DNA from: Bacteroidota bacterium
Lineage (GTDB): Bacteria; Bacteroidota; Ignavibacteria; Ignavibacteriales; Melioribacteraceae
Assembly: GCA_018818065.1 (NCBI GenBank)
Contig: JAHISV010000010.1
Coordinates: 78,621-142,620, forward strand
Direction: 5' to 3'
DNA length: 64,000 bases
Under the pieces are notes generated by a model that saw only the letters and a program-made list of their open reading frames with translations, was not told the origin of the DNA and did not search any database. Both the position numbers and the translations under genes were made by a program. Shown one piece after another: positions 44,995 to 56,300 of the stretch. The number at the start of each line of letters is the position of its first letter. Position 1 is the first letter of the stretch.

Positions 44995-46051
44995 AAGTTT
45001 GCGATTGAAGCGACACATTAAAAAGCATGGATCAAAAAACAAAGGATATTTCCAATGTTTCGATCAGAGAATAATTGATTGGCAGAAACAATTGATATGG
45101 TTGATTAATGCACCTGTAATAAAATATTGGTTCAGACATAAACTGCGGATTGACCAAGATGCTGAGTCAAAAGGAAAATATATATCTGAAATAAAACCAG
45201 ACAAATATATAATTGATAACGATGATGGTTCAAAAACAATGATTACTAGAACACACCACAAATATAGTAAGCGATTGTATTATGGGTTTGCCCCTATATG
45301 GTGGGTTGTTCATTTTTTAGACTGGTTATTTATTGATAAGCATTTACCTGAATGGAGTTTTGGGTTTTACGACTTAACGCTATATTCAGAGACAACTTAC
45401 GGTGGTTCTTATACTTGTGACGGCTATTATTTTTCGACCTCATCCAGTTCAGGACAATCTTGGTCTGCCTCACGGACTGACACTGCTCTTGGCGACACTA
45501 ATGCACTCTTTATACGTTGTGGGTATTACTGTGGGAGTGTAACCAATCAGTTTAGGTACTTATACAGAGGCGTTTTGACTTTTGATGTAAATTTGTACGG
45601 TAGCGCATACGTAGCTACATCGGCAATATTATCAGTTGCGGGACAATCAGCAGAGATAACATGGGACTATCCGCAAAATATTACAGGTCATTATCCAGTT
45701 ACATACAACGATTTAATTAACGATGGTTGTTACCTTGAAAATTTTGGAACGGTCAGATTCATGGCTTCTGATTGGGCACTATCCGATTTTTCGATAGGTT
45801 CTTATAATGAGTGTGCCTTAAACTCGGCAGGTAAGGCTCATATGATCTCATCAAGAGTTATTTCTTTGGCGTTTAGATCAACGCCTGATCTGGACAATTT
45901 TCAACCTAGCTGGGCGGCTTCTTATACAAAAGATCGTGTCATGTTTGATTCAGTAGATCAAACAGGTACGTCTTCAGACCCAAAACTGGTAGTAGTTTAT
46001 GATCTTCCAGCAGTAGCAACATTTATTCCACAGACTATAAATATAATTTAA
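44972..46051 (+). CDS. Tail fibre/tailspike-like protein with DNRLRE-type beta domain
   Basis: 359 residues. Hydrophobic, aromatic N-terminal third (IIDWQKQLIWLINAPVIKYW), then a beta-rich domain from about residue 130 with RGVLTFDVNLYGSAYVATSA and a C-terminal SSDPKLVVVYDLP ending. This ending is the DNRLRE-like jelly-roll motif common in tail fibres and surface proteins. Likely a receptor-binding or carbohydrate-interacting protein. Confidence 0.5.
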   Translation: MSLLSVYRSLRLKRHIKKHGSKNKGYFQCFDQRIIDWQKQLIWLINAPVIKYWFRHKLRIDQDAESKGKYISEIKPDKYIIDNDDGSKTMITRTHHKYSKRLYYGFAPIWWVVHFLDWLFIDKHLPEWSFGFYDLTLYSETTYGGSYTCDGYYFSTSSSSGQSWSASRTDTALGDTNALFIRCGYYCGSVTNQFRYLYRGVLTFDVNLYGSAYVATSAILSVAGQSAEITWDYPQNITGHYPVTYNDLINDGCYLENFGTVRFMASDWALSDFSIGSYNECALNSAGKAHMISSRVISLAFRSTPDLDNFQPSWAASYTKDRVMFDSVDQTGTSSDPKLVVVYDLPAVATFIPQTINII

Positions 46052-46062
46052 GGATAACGATA

Positions 46063-46125
46063 TTGCAAACAGGTTTAAGAAACAGGCACTATAATCAATT
46101 CCTCAAATATTTCAAAGGGAACTAA
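46063..46125 (+). CDS. Tiny ORF (20 aa) with a late-class leader
   Basis: TTG at 46063 follows AAGGATAACGATA, one of the clearest late leaders. The peptide reads MQTGLRNRHYNQFLKYFKGN and ends 3 bases before the next gene. Coding is plausible only because of the leader; it may instead mark the start region of the following gene. Confidence 0.25.
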   Translation: MQTGLRNRHYNQFLKYFKGN

Positions 46126-46128
46126 CGA

Positions 46129-48138
46129 ATGTTAATTGGACGGGATATAGTTGGGTCTATAAGTAAATTTAATACAACTAAAGTATCTGCTGTATTCACT
46201 ACTGTTCTAGTATTGTCAAGTTTTGCCATGACTCCCAGTACAAAGGCTCAAGGTACTACCACGAACCTGAATGTTAGCCTTCCAGTGACGAACGTTTCCC
46301 TGGCTACTGATATACTTTCAGCTACCAAAAACTTACAGATCATGTTACCTGGCTCAACTCCTAAATTGAGTACAAGTACGGATAAAGTTAATGCTCAAGT
46401 TACAGATGCAAATATCACGACTAAGGTAGTGATTAATATATCTACTGTTGGGCTTACTTATAATAATGCAGTAACAAGTCCTAAATTTATATCGAATATA
46501 TCAACGGTTCTCATTTTGGGAACTCCGATCAATGTAACAGCAAAAGTATCAACTGATAGCTCTCCTGTTCTATTAGGTGCGAACGCTCCTATTACACAGA
46601 CCACGTTGATTTCTAATGTTCTCTTTATCAGTACCAAAAGGTTGCAACTCAGTACACTTACTTTGTTACCAATATTAAGAACTGATACGACAACTACCCT
46701 GGCACAAGTTACGTCATTGGTTAGTTCTGCAAGTCAGAAGACCGATGTTCCTACGCTTGCCCTTGGACTTACTGGGGCGACTGTAACACCTAGAATATTG
46801 GGAATAGGGGTAACTGCTCAGTTAAGCGGAACACCAGCCACAATGCTACCTAAAGTTACGACCAGTAGTACTTTTGTCTCTGCTGCTACTGGTCCCGCTG
46901 TAACATCGTTCCGAGTTTGGCAACATATTGATGTCCCGACTATGAGCGTATCAATTAGTTCAGCGATTACAGGATCTAGAATTACAAGAAGCACGACAAT
47001 AGCTTCACTGGAAGCGACTTCATTAGAGCTGAATATGGAATTAACCATTCAATCTGATACTGTGGGCTTAGAAATAAGTGCTGGTGAAACAACTTTTTTC
47101 ACTCCTGATTATACAGTGAATTGGGAGCAAGGTGGACCCGACTTTAAGGTAGGTGACTTACTCTTATCGTATAGGAAGGATTTTGACGAGACAGCAACTC
47201 AGGTAGAAATGTACTGGGTCAAAGCAGAAGTAACAAGGATTGATACTGAGGGTGAGGCTGAAATAAGATTACTGGACGGTACACTCTCATGGAAGGACTT
47301 TGAAGATAACTCAGATGGTATCGAATTCGTAAAGGTTGGGAATAAAACTGATGTTACCAGACAAGGATCAATACTCCTGACTTCAGACTTTGAGAACGCT
47401 CCATACATTGATGTGAAGGACGGAACAGATTCATTTGATGCGTTCTTCAATGCCTTACCAAAAGTTAGGATGGGACTCTTAGACGGGCTTGATGATAACT
47501 TCGGAACAGAAGAAACTCCCTACTACCCTACTGGTTACGGGTTATATGGACAGAACATTTTCCTAAGAGGCATGTTAGTTATTACAGGTGGTGCAACACA
47601 TGATTTAATATTGTCAAAGTTAGATCAGGATGACTTGCCGAGTTGGGTAGGCAATAACGCAACTGTATTAGCAGCATTAGAAGGTGAGACAATCATTGAT
47701 GGTGGATTGATAGCTACAAGTTATTTATCTGCAAGTAACATCCAGACTGGGACTCTTGTTAGTGTCGCCTATAAAAGTTCAAACAGCAACTCACGAATTG
47801 AAATTAGTGCTGGTAACAGTATCACATTCTACTGGGATAGCTGGACAGTCGGTTCATTATCAGGTACTTTAATCCCATATGAAGCATGGGATGGTGTAGG
47901 GCTACAAACTGGGGTACATAGTGCTATCGGGTGTTCAAACTGGCTTCAAGCATCAGGATTCTCTGGAAGTTTCAGGATGCCTGGGATTAGTCAAACCACT
48001 GGTAATTATCCGAAACCAGCAAATTTATTAACAACTAATATGTATGGGATCATAACGGAATCAAGTGTCTCAGTGGCTACGATAGCTGCCCTTGAACAAC
48101 GTATATACGATTTGGAAAATCCATCATTCCCAGCATAA
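46129..48138 (+). CDS. Tail fibre/host-specificity protein with Ser/Thr/Val-rich repeat region
   Basis: 669 residues. The first 41 residues look like a signal peptide (VSAVFTTVLVLSSFAMTPST, then KAQG) which is unusual for a virion protein. About residues 45-330 consist of imperfect Thr/Ser/Val/Leu-rich beta repeats. The C-terminal half is a fibre-like beta structure ending in SLVAT-type turns and SASNIQTGTLVSVAYKSS. Likely a distal fibre; the repeats could confer host range by recombination. Confidence 0.55.
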   Translation: MLIGRDIVGSISKFNTTKVSAVFTTVLVLSSFAMTPSTKAQGTTTNLNVSLPVTNVSLATDILSATKNLQIMLPGSTPKLSTSTDKVNAQVTDANITTKVVINISTVGLTYNNAVTSPKFISNISTVLILGTPINVTAKVSTDSSPVLLGANAPITQTTLISNVLFISTKRLQLSTLTLLPILRTDTTTTLAQVTSLVSSASQKTDVPTLALGLTGATVTPRILGIGVTAQLSGTPATMLPKVTTSSTFVSAATGPAVTSFRVWQHIDVPTMSVSISSAITGSRITRSTTIASLEATSLELNMELTIQSDTVGLEISAGETTFFTPDYTVNWEQGGPDFKVGDLLLSYRKDFDETATQVEMYWVKAEVTRIDTEGEAEIRLLDGTLSWKDFEDNSDGIEFVKVGNKTDVTRQGSILLTSDFENAPYIDVKDGTDSFDAFFNALPKVRMGLLDGLDDNFGTEETPYYPTGYGLYGQNIFLRGMLVITGGATHDLILSKLDQDDLPSWVGNNATVLAALEGETIIDGGLIATSYLSASNIQTGTLVSVAYKSSNSNSRIEISAGNSITFYWDSWTVGSLSGTLIPYEAWDGVGLQTGVHSAIGCSNWLQASGFSGSFRMPGISQTTGNYPKPANLLTTNMYGIITESSVSVATIAALEQRIYDLENPSFPA

Positions 48139-48157
48139 AAATAAAGGAACAATTGTA

Positions 48158-48436
48158 ATGGCAATCAAAAAAAATAGAAAAACACCACAGGGCGTTGATG
48201 CGGATTATCACAAAGTATCTGCAATCAATATTGACTTTGTGCATAAGAAAGCAACGATTACTATTGCGCTTTATATCTCCCGTCAAGCCAGGGATGAAGG
48301 TTATTTACCAGTGGGATATGATGAACTTACAGTGTACGATGAAGATTTCGATTTCTCAGCGAATGACAAGCTGGTTGAGAAAGCATATGAAAAACTTAAA
48401 GAAAATGACAAATGGAAGGATGGTGAAGACGTATGA
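48158..48436 (+). CDS. Hypothetical late phage protein (92 aa)
   Basis: ATG 48158 (AAAGGAAC upstream) gives MAIKKNRKTPQGVDADYHKV. The following ITIALYISRQARDEGYLPVG and acidic helix fit a small alpha/beta protein. An upstream ATG at 48092 would overlap the fibre gene and is less likely. Overlaps the next gene by 4 bases (ATGA). Confidence 0.45.
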   Translation: MAIKKNRKTPQGVDADYHKVSAINIDFVHKKATITIALYISRQARDEGYLPVGYDELTVYDEDFDFSANDKLVEKAYEKLKENDKWKDGEDV

Positions 48437-48597
48437 GTGAGGAACAAAAACAGATAGCTCTTGATAAGGTCAAAGCAATTGATAACGGAATGGAAAAGAT
48501 GTTAGCTGATTACAACTTCAGTAAAGGCTACCAGGCCGCTTTACAGGATATGGCTTCGGGTAAATTGTTCGAAAAGGAACCCAAAGAGAAAAAATAG
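48433..48597 (+). CDS. Small acidic protein (54 aa)
   Basis: Starts at ATG 48433 within the previous stop (ATGA). Peptide begins MSEEQKQIALDKVKAIDNGM and is a Lys/Glu-rich helix. It closes this sub-operon; the inverted TAATGCAGGTA motif overlaps its end (48599-48609). Confidence 0.45.
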   Translation: MSEEQKQIALDKVKAIDNGMEKMLADYNFSKGYQAALQDMASGKLFEKEPKEKK

Positions 48598-48669
48598 TTA
48601 CCTGCATTACAAAATCAGAACTGATTAATTGGTTATATTCTTGTGATTTTATGATAAGGAAATGATACG

Positions 48670-49173
48670 ATGTTTGGAATAAGTGTAGCAAATAATCCGA
48701 ATTCCTGGATGAAGGATTACGGTGATAAATACAATAGTCAAGCCAATCAATTTATGGACCCGAATAGTGCATTCTATAAGAACGCTGCTGATGGGTACAA
48801 CAAAGATATACAAAGGAATGTCGCCTCAGCAACTCCTACAATGAACTCCCTTCTTGGAATGTCAAAGGCTAATGGAATGAGTGGGTCAGGATCTGCTTTA
48901 ATGGCTAATAACCAGATGAAAGCGATTAACACCAAGAACAGAGACACTGTTTCCACAGCTACGAGCAGATTCAAAACTGGACTTTTAGGTATGGGAATGG
49001 ATCAAGCAAGTAACCTTAGAAATAATGCTGGCAATATGTATCAGGGATATGGTCAGGGCGAAATGTGGAAGTCTGAAACTAATGCAAGTTTTATGGACAA
49101 TATATTCTCAGGCTTAGGTGGTATGTTGGGTAATCAGATCGGTAAAACTGATTGGTTAAGTAAAATATTTTAA
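48670..49173 (+). CDS. Internal virion / ejection-like protein (167 aa)
   Basis: Asn/Gly/Met-rich, beginning MFGISVANNPNSWMKDYGDK, with helical segments and Gly-rich ends (GLGGMLGNQIGKTDWLSKIF). Such flexible Met/Gly/Asn-rich proteins before a giant virion protein resemble podophage internal ejection proteins. SD ATAAGGAAATG precedes the start. Assignment is based on composition and position. Confidence 0.45.
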   Translation: MFGISVANNPNSWMKDYGDKYNSQANQFMDPNSAFYKNAADGYNKDIQRNVASATPTMNSLLGMSKANGMSGSGSALMANNQMKAINTKNRDTVSTATSRFKTGLLGMGMDQASNLRNNAGNMYQGYGQGEMWKSETNASFMDNIFSGLGGMLGNQIGKTDWLSKIF

Positions 49174-49185
49174 TGAGAGGATAAC

Positions 49186-50073
49186 ATGAAATTTGGGTTT
49201 GGACAATCGATATTAGATTCATATATGCGTGGTCAGCAAGGTAAGAAAGATGACGAACGTTATAATAGTCAGATGGACATGCAGATGAAGCAGTTCCTAG
49301 AGAACCAACGTCAGTTCGGTGAGCAAATGGGAGCCAGGAAAACTGAGTTTGATTCCAATGCTGGATATAGGGATAAATCTCTAACTCAGAATTGGGACTT
49401 GGCTAACCTGAATTCAAAAATGCAAAAGTATGGCATTGACACAAGTGCAGCCTCAAGTAAATATGGAACTGATGTAAGTGCAGCATCTTCAAAGTATGGT
49501 GTTGATGCAGGGGCTGGCGAAAGAAAAGCGCGCATTGGGCTAATGAATAAGCAGCTTGAAAACGAGAAATGGTTTACAGATCCTGCCACTGGTAATATGT
49601 CAACTGATAGAACGCCAGGTGCAGTTCCTTCAAGTATGATCCAGGGTTATACGGCATATAAAACTTACGCTGATGCTAAGACGAAAAGAGAATCGTTCAA
49701 GGGTGAAGTCGGGAATCCAACCCCGTTAGGTCTAGGTGATAATACAATGACGAATCATACAAAAGGTTTCGGCATGATGCCCCCACTTCTTGGTGGAAGT
49801 TCAATTATGGGCTTTGGTATGCCATTCCCGTTACCAAACACTACTACGGCTAAAGACACAACGCAATTAAATTCCGCAAAAAAATTGTTGAAGCAAATTT
49901 ATAAAGACCCGCAAACAGCATTAAGCGATCCAGACATTGCGAAACGTTTTCAGATGGAAGTTCTTCCTTATCTTATGGATGTTTCTGGTAAAGGGGTAAG
50001 TCTTGGAGAAGAAAGTCAGAGTATGTTAGACTACTTTTTGAAAGCTCAAAGTCAGAATGGTGGTGGGAAGTAA
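49186..50073 (+). CDS. Ejection-like protein (295 aa)
   Basis: Gln/Lys-rich helical N-terminus (MQMKQFLENQRQFGEQMGAR), then three short repeats (YGIDTSAASS, YGTDVSAASS, YGVDAGAGE) and a Gly/Met/Pro-rich body (GFGMMPPLLGGSSIMGFGMP). Second ejection-like protein before the giant gene. SD GAGGATAAC fits the late leader class. Probable internal virion component. Confidence 0.45.
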   Translation: MKFGFGQSILDSYMRGQQGKKDDERYNSQMDMQMKQFLENQRQFGEQMGARKTEFDSNAGYRDKSLTQNWDLANLNSKMQKYGIDTSAASSKYGTDVSAASSKYGVDAGAGERKARIGLMNKQLENEKWFTDPATGNMSTDRTPGAVPSSMIQGYTAYKTYADAKTKRESFKGEVGNPTPLGLGDNTMTNHTKGFGMMPPLLGGSSIMGFGMPFPLPNTTTAKDTTQLNSAKKLLKQIYKDPQTALSDPDIAKRFQMEVLPYLMDVSGKGVSLGEESQSMLDYFLKAQSQNGGGK

Positions 50074-50121
50074 TATCCAAGTTGAGTATATTCGATCTCC
50101 TATTAACTTCAGAGAGAAAAT

Positions 50122-50325
50122 ATGAATTCGAAACAAATCGGGATACTTGCAGTTGGTATTTTAGTGGCGGTTATATTGACAATATCTCCTTTAATGGATG
50201 GGCATTGGAACCCATATATGGAAAAGCCATTGTGGAGAGAAACAATAGCATTAATACTTGGTTTGGAAGCATTTGCAGGAATTGGAATTTATTTATTGAG
50301 AACGAAAAAGACTGAAACAGTTTAG
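50122..50325 (+). CDS. Two-TM small membrane protein (67 aa), holin-like
   Basis: MNSKQIGILAVGILVAVILT is one membrane helix; TIALILGLEAFAGIGIYLL is the second; a short basic tail follows. Class II holin-like topology, though a classical holin already occurs at 38590-39015. A strong terminator follows 12 bases on. Possible roles: second holin, spanin-like, or membrane pilot for ejection proteins. Confidence 0.5.
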   Translation: MNSKQIGILAVGILVAVILTISPLMDGHWNPYMEKPLWRETIALILGLEAFAGIGIYLLRTKKTETV

Positions 50326-50336
50326 ATGATTATGCT

Positions 50337-50361
50337 GCCCTCGTTTATCGGGGGCTTTTTT
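50337..50361 (+). terminator. Intrinsic terminator before the giant gene
   Basis: GCCCTCG (50337-50343) pairs with CGGGGGC (50349-50355, one G-U), then six Ts. It separates the giant gene from the main late operon, so the giant gene likely needs its own promoter in the 33 bases to its ATG or depends on read-through. Confidence 0.8.
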
Positions 50362-50394
50362 ATACGTTAGGACACGACATACGAGGTTAGGATA

Positions 50395-53300
50395 ATGATG
50401 ACACAGGATCAGCTTGATGCAATTAATGCTGTATACCAACAAAACCCTCATGTATTCGATGAAGATACAGTCGATTACATTCAACAGGCAAACACACAAT
50501 ACAATATCCCCTTCCAAAGAAACGAAGAAGCAAGCGAATTCAACTTAGTTAACACAGTTGGAAATCTTATCAATGGATTCGTTGAAGGCTTCACGACATT
50601 AGACCCTGGATTAGTTGAGGAAAAAAACACTTACGATAGCATAGCTGGCTCGATTGGTCACTTACTTGGATTCATGGGAATTATTCCTGGACTGGGTACG
50701 GCTGGATCTCTGGTTGCTAAAGGAGTCGCAAATACCGCACGGTTATTCAAGGGTGCATCTGCTATTGGCAAAGTTACAAAGGTGTTAAAGGTCGCTGAAG
50801 GAATGGCTACGTTCAAATCAATTCCAATGATGGGAGCTGATAAGGTTCTCAAAATGACAGGGCTGGTAAAGGCTGGAAAGGCTGCTAAGAACTTCGTTGG
50901 CATGAACGCAATGAGCAAGTTGGGTGTCAGTAAACAAATGGCTGTGAGGCTTGGATATGGAGCTGAGAAGATGGTGGAGTCTGGTCTTCATCTTGGAACT
51001 GCTTCAGCAATATCTAGTTGGACAAAAGGTACTGATGCAATGATGGAAAGTTTCCAGCATGGTTTGATGGGTGGAGCTGCTTTCGGTGCATTAGGCGAAG
51101 CACTTCCTTCAGGAGTTGCTACAAATTTTGGTAAGGATGGATTCATGGGAGCTATGAAGAATCTTGTGAAAAATCCTAACACTGGGGATCTGGAATGGAA
51201 AGGAGTTGCAAGAGTTCTATCAAGTTCAATCTTCATGGGTTTACCTGCTACGTTAGACGAGCAACCTACCGAATTACAGATATATAATTATTTACTTGGT
51301 GCATACTTTGGAGCTGGCGAAATGTCAGGTGAACAAAAGATGGCTATGGAGTTTATTCAGGAAGCACCAGGGAAAATGTATAAGAAGGACAATATTGAAG
51401 TTCCCCGTAAGCTGGCTGAAATGGCAATGTCACAACCTGAGAAACTTCCAGGCTGGGCTATATTACCAGCAGGTGCAAAAGCTGAAGTATTGAACCAAAT
51501 TACTCTCGAAGGTCTTAGAACTTTCGAAGTAGCCAATGGCAAGAACTCAGATTACTATGATGTATCAGAAGCTGGAATCAGGATCTCAAAGAATATCGAA
51601 GAAGTCTATCGTCAGCACATGGACGAAATTGAAGCTCAAAGATCTACTGGTGAAATTACTAATAATGAAGCCATGCAATTAAAGGATCATAGATTCACAC
51701 AGTTTTATGATGCAGTTAAATTCACCAAGATGCAAGAGTCTTATGATAAGCTACTGAAGGACAATGCTGAGAAATTAAATGATCCTCTTGTGGATGCTGA
51801 AGCGTTGACGTTGGAATTAAGAACTAAGGCAATTGAAGTTAGTCGAGAACATATAGCCAAGGAAGCAAGGGATGTTATCCAGAACGAAATCGAGTCGAGA
51901 AAACTTGATGTTCAGTATGTAGATAACATGAAGAAATTTGCTGAATTCGAGAAGACTGAACTTAGTGTTAGATTGTCTGAAATTGATACCTATGCTGAAG
52001 ACAAGCAGCTTAATCCGATACACAGAAAATCTACATTCAATATCGCATTTGAGTCATTGGGTAGTGAACAGTTCAAAGACTTACCTACCGAAACACAAAT
52101 TGATAAGATAGTCAGTCGTGAAAAAGAGATCATTGATATTTTCAAGGATCACGAAAATGAATCATTCCCTAAGCTCATGGAAACGCTGAAAGCTAAGTAT
52201 AAAGGGCTGGATCTTGTTGAGAGCAGCGAAAACTGGAATGTATTCAAGAACGCATTTGAGAAGGCTTCACAGCTCAAAGTAATTCCACAGGGTATAATCG
52301 ACTTCAGGGGTGATGGAATGACTATCAGACCCTATAAGTACGATGCTGATGGCAACTCTGTACAGCAATGGAAAACTGAACCTTATTTAGTGAAAGCTAT
52401 GAAGGAACATTATGGCGAAGACTTTGAATTCTACAACATAAAGAATATCTGGACGAATCAGGGTCAAAGAAAACTATATGATTCTCCTGGTGGATTCTCA
52501 GATAAAGAGTCAGGCAAATGGGTTAAGGATAGAGAGTTCAACGAAGCGGATTTCCTCAAGCTAACAGAACAGTTGGCTGGTGAGGGATTTGTGGTTTTTG
52601 GTGGCTCAAAGGATTCTGGAAACTTGCTGGTTTACAAAGCACCTATTCAGGAATTTGCTCAAGCTGAATCCATAATGGGAGAAGCTAAGAGTGCTGTATC
52701 GAAGATCCAGAAAATGAATCCTAATTCCAAACTTAGGACTCAGTATAGTGAATACATGAAAGAAGTTTTTGGCAAAGTGAATCCAGATAAGAATGATCCA
52801 AAGGTACAAGCCAAAATTCTTCAGTGGGCTAACAATATGAATGTCATCCAGAAGCTAAACAAGTTTGACTCCATTGAGGAAACAATGCAAGCCCTGGATG
52901 CTGGTCATATACTAGCTAATCCGAAAGCACTTAATAAACGTATATCTTTATTAAACAATGGTTTCTTCATCATGAAACCTGAATACTTCCCTGCTGATGC
53001 CAAGGAAGGTCTGAACACAGTTATTGTCAATGCAATTAATAAGAACGGCATGACAATGGCAGAGGGTCCAGCGGATCTTATGCGCTGGGTAAAAAACAAG
53101 TCTGGTAACTTTGAGAAAATAAAAGTTGATACTCATGTTGATGGAGTAATTTACGTTAGGGATGACATATATGACGGCATGACTAAGCAGCTTGGACTGG
53201 ATATCAATACAGGATCTCAGAAAGGTACTCTTACTCATGCTGCTCAAGGCGAAGGAATGTTATTAGGCAAGTTTGCTTATCATAGAGCTGGTGAAAAAAT

Positions 53301-56300
53301 GTCCAAGGCTATGACTGATAAAAATGTTCATACCGTATTGAATACCACTTCAGCAAAGCAGATAGGTAAGCGAAAGGTGTATGATTCTCATTTCACGAAG
53401 GAAGGTTCCTGGGACTTTTATGAGTCTGGGACTGCTAACCAAGTTGATATGTCAGTAGCAGAAAATATGTATAAGATCCCACATGAATCATTCACATTGA
53501 CTGAAGGTGGTGAACATCATTCCCAATTACAGGATACAAGCTACAAAACTCAGTTAGCTAGTGGAATGGATTCCAAAAGATTTCCTGAAGGGATTACCTG
53601 GTGGAATAATATGATTCGTCAGAAGATGATTGGTGATGCTGATGAAATGAATAGATACAATATGTATAAGGATGGGAAGTTAAACTCCAAGGATCTAGAC
53701 CCGCAAAAGTTATCATTGCAAGCAAAAATAGATGTCTTATATGCAGGTAAGAATGATGCAGTCTATCGAAAACTGATGAATCATTACATAAATGCTTTAC
53801 GTGACAATATGGTTTCCGAACATGAATTGGGAATTGATTCTGCTGATAGGCTAAGGAAAGAAATTGAAGGTACTGTAAGTGGAGCTGAAAAAATAATGAA
53901 ACTCTGGGGTGGAAAGAATAACATGAACTTGACCCCCGCTATAATGAATCACAGATTGCTTCGCGCGTATTTTGAAAAGGTAGTTGAAAATGCCATTAGA
54001 AATGAAGTTGTAAGACCGAAAGCTGAAGGAAGTTTTTCAACCATATTCCAGCCGTACAGACCTGATCTCATGCAAGGTATTCATTTACAGGAAGGTGAAG
54101 TAATACTCGGTGAGAAGTTGAGAAATTACAAGATCCCTTGGCTCGATGGAAAGATTGAGATTGAGAAAGCAATTGAGCTACACAAGAATGAAACTGATAC
54201 CGCTAAAAAAGCGACAATGGAAGATTATCTCTCAATAGCTCTGCAAAGAGTTCCGACTGATTCCCCTTCAGGTGTAAGAATCTTGAAAATAGTAGGATTC
54301 TCTGAACTTGCTGGAAGTGGATCTATACTGCATCCGAAAGACATGGCAAATGCAGGTGGTGCTGACTTGGATATCGACAAAGGTTTCATCTATACAAATA
54401 TGCCAACAGCAGTAAAGAGAGAGTTCCAGGCTGTCAAGAATGACTGGTATGAGTATCACCAAAAAGACAGCAATGGCAAATGGAAAAAATTATCAGGTAA
54501 GGAAATCGAACGCCTGAAAGCTACCAAGAAATTTGACAAAGGTCTGAAGGATGATACAATAGCTGAAGTTGAGATTGACGCAAAAGGTGAAAACTCCCCT
54601 TTCTATGTGAACCTGCCAGCTAAGGAAGAAGCAATGATGAATAATCCTTTCTCAATGGCTGATTCCAAGATCATGTATAAGGTGAACAGATTTGCAACTG
54701 AAGGAAATGCACTACTTGGACCAGGTATCAACATAACAAAAATATTACAAGGTATGCTGGAAGATCCGAACTCAAAGTTTGTTCCACGACCTGATGCAAT
54801 GGAGCAGTTTCAAGCTCTGAAAAGGACTTTAATCAACAGTGCTGCTGATGCTGCTGACGGAAAGAAAATGGTTACTTCCGATCAAGTTATGGAAGTATTT
54901 GGAAAGAGACTCTACGGAATTACCGATCCAGAAATCATGAAGGATTTTGTGAAATCGGTTAAAGAGCATCCACTGAAAAAAGTAAACAGTCTACTTAACC
55001 AGGGCAAGCTAAATGGTAAGGATTTGACTTTACCTGAAATCGTAAGTGAGTTGGGTAAGCAAAGGACTGAACTTGGTGGAGAAATTAAGAATCCATTTTT
55101 TAATGCTGGGTTGATGATGTCTGAGTTAGAATTTGGACACCATGAAGTATACCCTTGGCTATCTAATGAGTACGGCAAGAACTTGACTATCCTCTCTCAA
55201 AAGTATGGACGTGCAAGTAAAGAAATTAAAACTGTACTGGGTCGAATAGATCTGGGACAATTTAATGATTGGCTGAAGACTCCCGAATATCAAAAACTAT
55301 TAGCTGAGAATCCTACTGAAGCATACAGGAAAGCCAGGGAAATCTTATCTCAGGATATTATGAACCTTGTCTCGATTGAAGCAGCTCAAAAGTATATGCC
55401 GAAAGATATTACAACTAATCAGATTAACGAGCTAAGGGATAACATTTGGGAATTGAAGGAAAGATACATTGAGCAAGTTCTTATCCCAAAAGGAAGTAAA
55501 AAGAAAGCAGACATGGAAGCAGTTAGGCAAGCAAAATCTGAGATCGAAAAGGAATTAAGTTCTATTAGAAGTCAGTCAATGATGTCTGAAGACTTCCAGA
55601 AACTTTTCGATACAATGCTACTATCTACATTCAGACCACAAAAAGAAAACTGGGATTCATTCCTGAAGAATAATAAATGGCGATTGGATGAACAGGGTCT
55701 AACTGAGAAGCAAATCAAAGATCAATGGATGGCTACGAATATCGATTCTTGGGCTTTTGACTTTCCGTTCGTGAGTAATGAAGTGAAAATTTTTACTGGA
55801 CATAGGTATAATGAACTTAGTCAGGCAGTTAGCAAAGAGGAACTCTCCCGTACTGAGCTTGAGATCAATAAGGATTATGCTCAAAACGATGTCATCCAGG
55901 GCGAAGATACAATTCCCGATTATGAATTCCTTCAGAATGTCACAGTGGATCAAGCTAAAATTATAGCCAGGGATGCTGAGAAGGATCGACCAGCTACACG
56001 TTACGATAAAGAGTTGGATTTAGCTGATAAGACTATGAAGGATTATTTTTACAGATACCCTGAGCAGATTCGAGATTTTCAAGCGTTATTCCTTGGTGAG
56101 CAGCTAAGAAGGAACGGATTGAATGATGTAGATCTTGTAGGTTCAACTATGCCAAGGATCTCAAGTGCAAGGGAGTACATTGAGTTTACTGATATGCTCC
56201 GAGGCATTATGACAGGCAAGAACAAGCCTGTTCCTCTGAAGTGGTGGCACTACTTTGTACCTGTGAAAACCTTTGCTGCTAAAATGTATGCACAAGATCC

